Below are positions 5,348-7,040 of a DNA stretch of 7,040 bases, in pieces (position 1 is the first letter of the stretch; each line of letters starts with the position of its first letter). Location: contig JAPKYY010000801.1 of the NCBI GenBank assembly GCA_026394095.1, positions 4,669 through 11,708 on the forward strand. Direction: 5' to 3'. The position numbers and the translations under genes were made by a program. The notes beneath the pieces are model-generated. The model was not told the origin of the DNA and did not search any database. It saw only the letters and a program-made list of their open reading frames with translations. This stretch comes from Acidobacteriota bacterium (GTDB taxonomy: Bacteria; Acidobacteriota; Terriglobia; Bryobacterales; Bryobacteraceae).

Positions 5348-7040
5348 TTATTCCTCTGGCGCAGCGTCGCGCCCACGAATCTCTCTAAACTGACGGCTCT
5401 TCACAATCATCTCAACTACCGAAGCAACCGGGTAGTCTCCAGCAAGGGTGTCGAGCAGGGGTTCATCAGATAGTTGAACTGCACGCCCCAGCGCAAAGCC
5501 CAGCAGCTTACGGCTGAACTGCCGAGCAAAGGCATTGCGACCTTTGGTTAGGAGGTACTGACGCAGCCCCTCAAGCCCTTCAATTTCAGTGCCATCCATC
5601 ACCCTGCTCTTCGTGTGGATCGCGCGGCCACCCAGGTCCTTATCGCGACGCCGGCCAATGGCATCGAAGGCTTCAAGGGCATAGCCGTAAGGATCGATGC
5701 GCTTGTGACAAGTGGAACACCGTGCATCGGATGTATGCTTCTCGGTCAGCTCGCGCATCGTAAGAACCAGGTTGGCCTCGTCCTCGGGTAACTGCGGAAC
5801 ATCCTTCGGGGGCCGGGGAAGCTTGTCGCCCAGCAGGACTTCAGCTACCCAGTTGCCGCGCAGAATCGGGCTGGTGCGTGAGGCGCCAGATTGCTTGGCC
5901 AGTGTGGTGGACAAGCCGAGCACCCCGCCACGGGAGCGCGCCTTCATACCGTCCACTCTGCGCCACTCTGGCCCTTGCACTGTTTCGATGCCGTAGTGCT
6001 TTGCCAGTGTCTCATTCAGGAAGGTATGGTCTGCATCGAGCAGGCTCAAAACAGTACGGTTGGACCTGAAGAAGTCCGTGAAGAATTGGATTGATTCCTC
6101 GTACATGTCGCCCCGCAAGGCCTTGAAGCTGGGGAAGTGACGCTCGCTCTTTTCATCGAGGGTATCGAAGTCCCGAATATGGAGCCAGGAGGCGCCGAAC
6201 TCAGTGGCCATGCGGCGCACGCGAGGGTCCTTCAACATGCGGCGGGCTTGAGCCGCCAGACCTTCAGCTGTTCGCAGCTTGCCGGCGGCTGCAGCAGCAC
6301 GGAGTTCTGCATCGGGTTGTGAAGACCAAAGGAAGTAACTGAGACGGCTGGCCAGTTCCCAATCGGTGACCGGTGCTGGCAGCTTCGCCGGAGCAGCCTT
6401 CTCGGTTCGATAGAGGTAGGCAGGAGAAACGAGCACTCTGGCCAGAACGAGTCGCAGGGCTTCCTCGTGGGGCAGGTCCTGCTGACGCAGGCGGGCATAC
6501 AGAGACCGCAGATCGTCCTTTTCAGCCCCGGTAATCGGACGGCGATAGGCGCGATTGGCGAAGTCCACAACCGCATCGAGATGCCTGGGTTCAGCGGCAA
6601 CCAGTTCAGCCCGGAAGGCAGCGGCACGATCGTTGATTGGCTTGCGAAGGGGTTCGAACTTGGACGGATCTGCGTCCTGCGTCGCGTACTGCCATAGCTG
6701 CTCGAAGACATCCACCTGCATCAATGGCGCTCGGCTTACGAAGTAGAGCTCTTCCCAGAGGCGGTTGAGTTTTGCCTTCTCGGTATCACTGAGTAGCAGG
6801 CGGGCCAGATGTTCATCTTCACGGTGGTAGAGCGTCAGGGTTACCACTTCATCTACCGGAACGATCTTGCTGTAGCAAAGAGAAGCTGGGAAGATCTGGC
6901 GGAATTCATCGAAGGCGTTCTCGACGCGCCGGCGCGCTGCGCTGCCGTCGTTTACGACAACCGGCATTGCATAGGCGACCTTCTGGTTGTTCGAAGTCCA
7001 GGTGCCATCGGCAGTGCGCACCGAAGTGCCACTCGGCCTC
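5348..7040 (-). CDS. DUF1595/DUF1592/DUF1588/DUF1585 cytochrome-like protein (5' part beyond right edge)
   Basis: The frame is open to the window edge, and the GTG at 7021 is not the true start because coding continues upstream. Residues are counted from that GTG (1-557). About 148-205 is DUF1595 (RHLDAVVDFANRAYRRPIT to SPAYLYRTE), about 217-345 is DUF1592 (DWELASRLSYFLWSSQPDAEL to FLNETLAKHYG), about 362-460 is DUF1588 (RGGVLGLSTTLA, TSPILRGNWV, then C435-S-T-C438-H439 followed by RIDPYGYALEAFDAIG), and about 478-548 is DUF1585 (LGFALGRA to KSRQFREI). The CxxCH motif resembles a c-type haem site and is usual in DUF1588. Family members commonly carry an N-terminal planctomycete-type cytochrome domain and DUF1587, which should lie beyond 7040, along with the export signal. 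With the DUF1552 gene it forms an exported pair of undefined function. The part seen shows no frameshift or missing hallmark. Confidence 0.95.
   Translation of the reverse strand, partial: RPSGTSVRTADGTWTSNNQKVAYAMPVVVNDGSAARRRVENAFDEFRQIFPASLCYSKIVPVDEVVTLTLYHREDEHLARLLLSDTEKAKLNRLWEELYFVSRAPLMQVDVFEQLWQYATQDADPSKFEPLRKPINDRAAAFRAELVAAEPRHLDAVVDFANRAYRRPITGAEKDDLRSLYARLRQQDLPHEEALRLVLARVLVSPAYLYRTEKAAPAKLPAPVTDWELASRLSYFLWSSQPDAELRAAAAAGKLRTAEGLAAQARRMLKDPRVRRMATEFGASWLHIRDFDTLDEKSERHFPSFKALRGDMYEESIQFFTDFFRSNRTVLSLLDADHTFLNETLAKHYGIETVQGPEWRRVDGMKARSRGGVLGLSTTLAKQSGASRTSPILRGNWVAEVLLGDKLPRPPKDVPQLPEDEANLVLTMRELTEKHTSDARCSTCHKRIDPYGYALEAFDAIGRRRDKDLGGRAIHTKSRVMDGTEIEGLEGLRQYLLTKGRNAFARQFSRKLLGFALGRAVQLSDEPLLDTLAGDYPVASVVEMIVKSRQFREIRGRDAAPEE
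5352..5356 (-). promoter_or_regulatory. Ribosome binding site of the DUF1552 gene
   Basis: GAGGA on the minus strand, 9 bases before the ATG at 5342 and lying inside the last codons of the upstream DUF1592 gene. It fixes the start of the DUF1552 gene and shows that the pair is transcribed together. Confidence 0.6.

Noticed and set aside
1..7040. CRISPR array, tRNA, rRNA, insertion sequence or attachment site
   Set aside because: No direct repeats with spacers, no cloverleaf-like segments and no transposase motifs were seen; nearly all bases are within the seven genes.

Overview
The window is almost solid coding sequence on the minus strand, moderately GC-rich, with seven tightly packed genes (gaps of 1 to 37 bases) and no RNA gene, insertion sequence or CRISPR array. 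Transcription runs from the right edge (7040) to the left edge (1). The DUF1592/DUF1552 pair is abundant in Acidobacteriota (for example Bryobacterales/Solibacter), Planctomycetota, Verrucomicrobiota and Myxococcota. I favour an acidobacterial-type or similar soil or sediment bacterium, but the sequence alone does not settle the phylum.

Right half (2999-7040): the 3' part of a large DUF1595/DUF1592/DUF1588/DUF1585 protein with a CxxCH haem-type motif is followed after 5 bases by a DUF1552 protein with a twin-arginine signal. These form the standard exported pair whose biochemical role is still not defined. After 19 bases comes an aldo/keto reductase of the D-threo-aldose / L-galactose / L-fucose dehydrogenase type with a complete catalytic tetrad.

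Left half (1-2989): a different theme, contractile-injection (type VI secretion) accessory genes. In transcription order they are a 422-residue helical protein whose N-terminus resembles TIGR02270 family proteins, a 111-residue beta-helix protein resembling the C-terminal spike of VgrG, a PAAR/DUF4150-like spike-tip protein with a Pro/His-rich insert, and a methyltransferase with an N-terminal Trm112-type zinc motif that runs off the left edge. The methyltransferase starts at a TTG just after the PAAR stop codon and has no stop in the window, so it is easily missed. I read it by translating the reverse complement by hand.

How the genes may work together: the beta-helix and PAAR proteins could form or extend a spike tip, the TIGR02270-like protein is a typical companion of unknown role, and the methyltransferase is the best candidate for a cargo, a modifying enzyme or an unrelated passenger. 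No sheath, tube, baseplate or ATPase gene is present, so this would be an orphan accessory island rather than a full secretion locus. The most interesting point is the spike-tip plus Trm112-methyltransferase arrangement.
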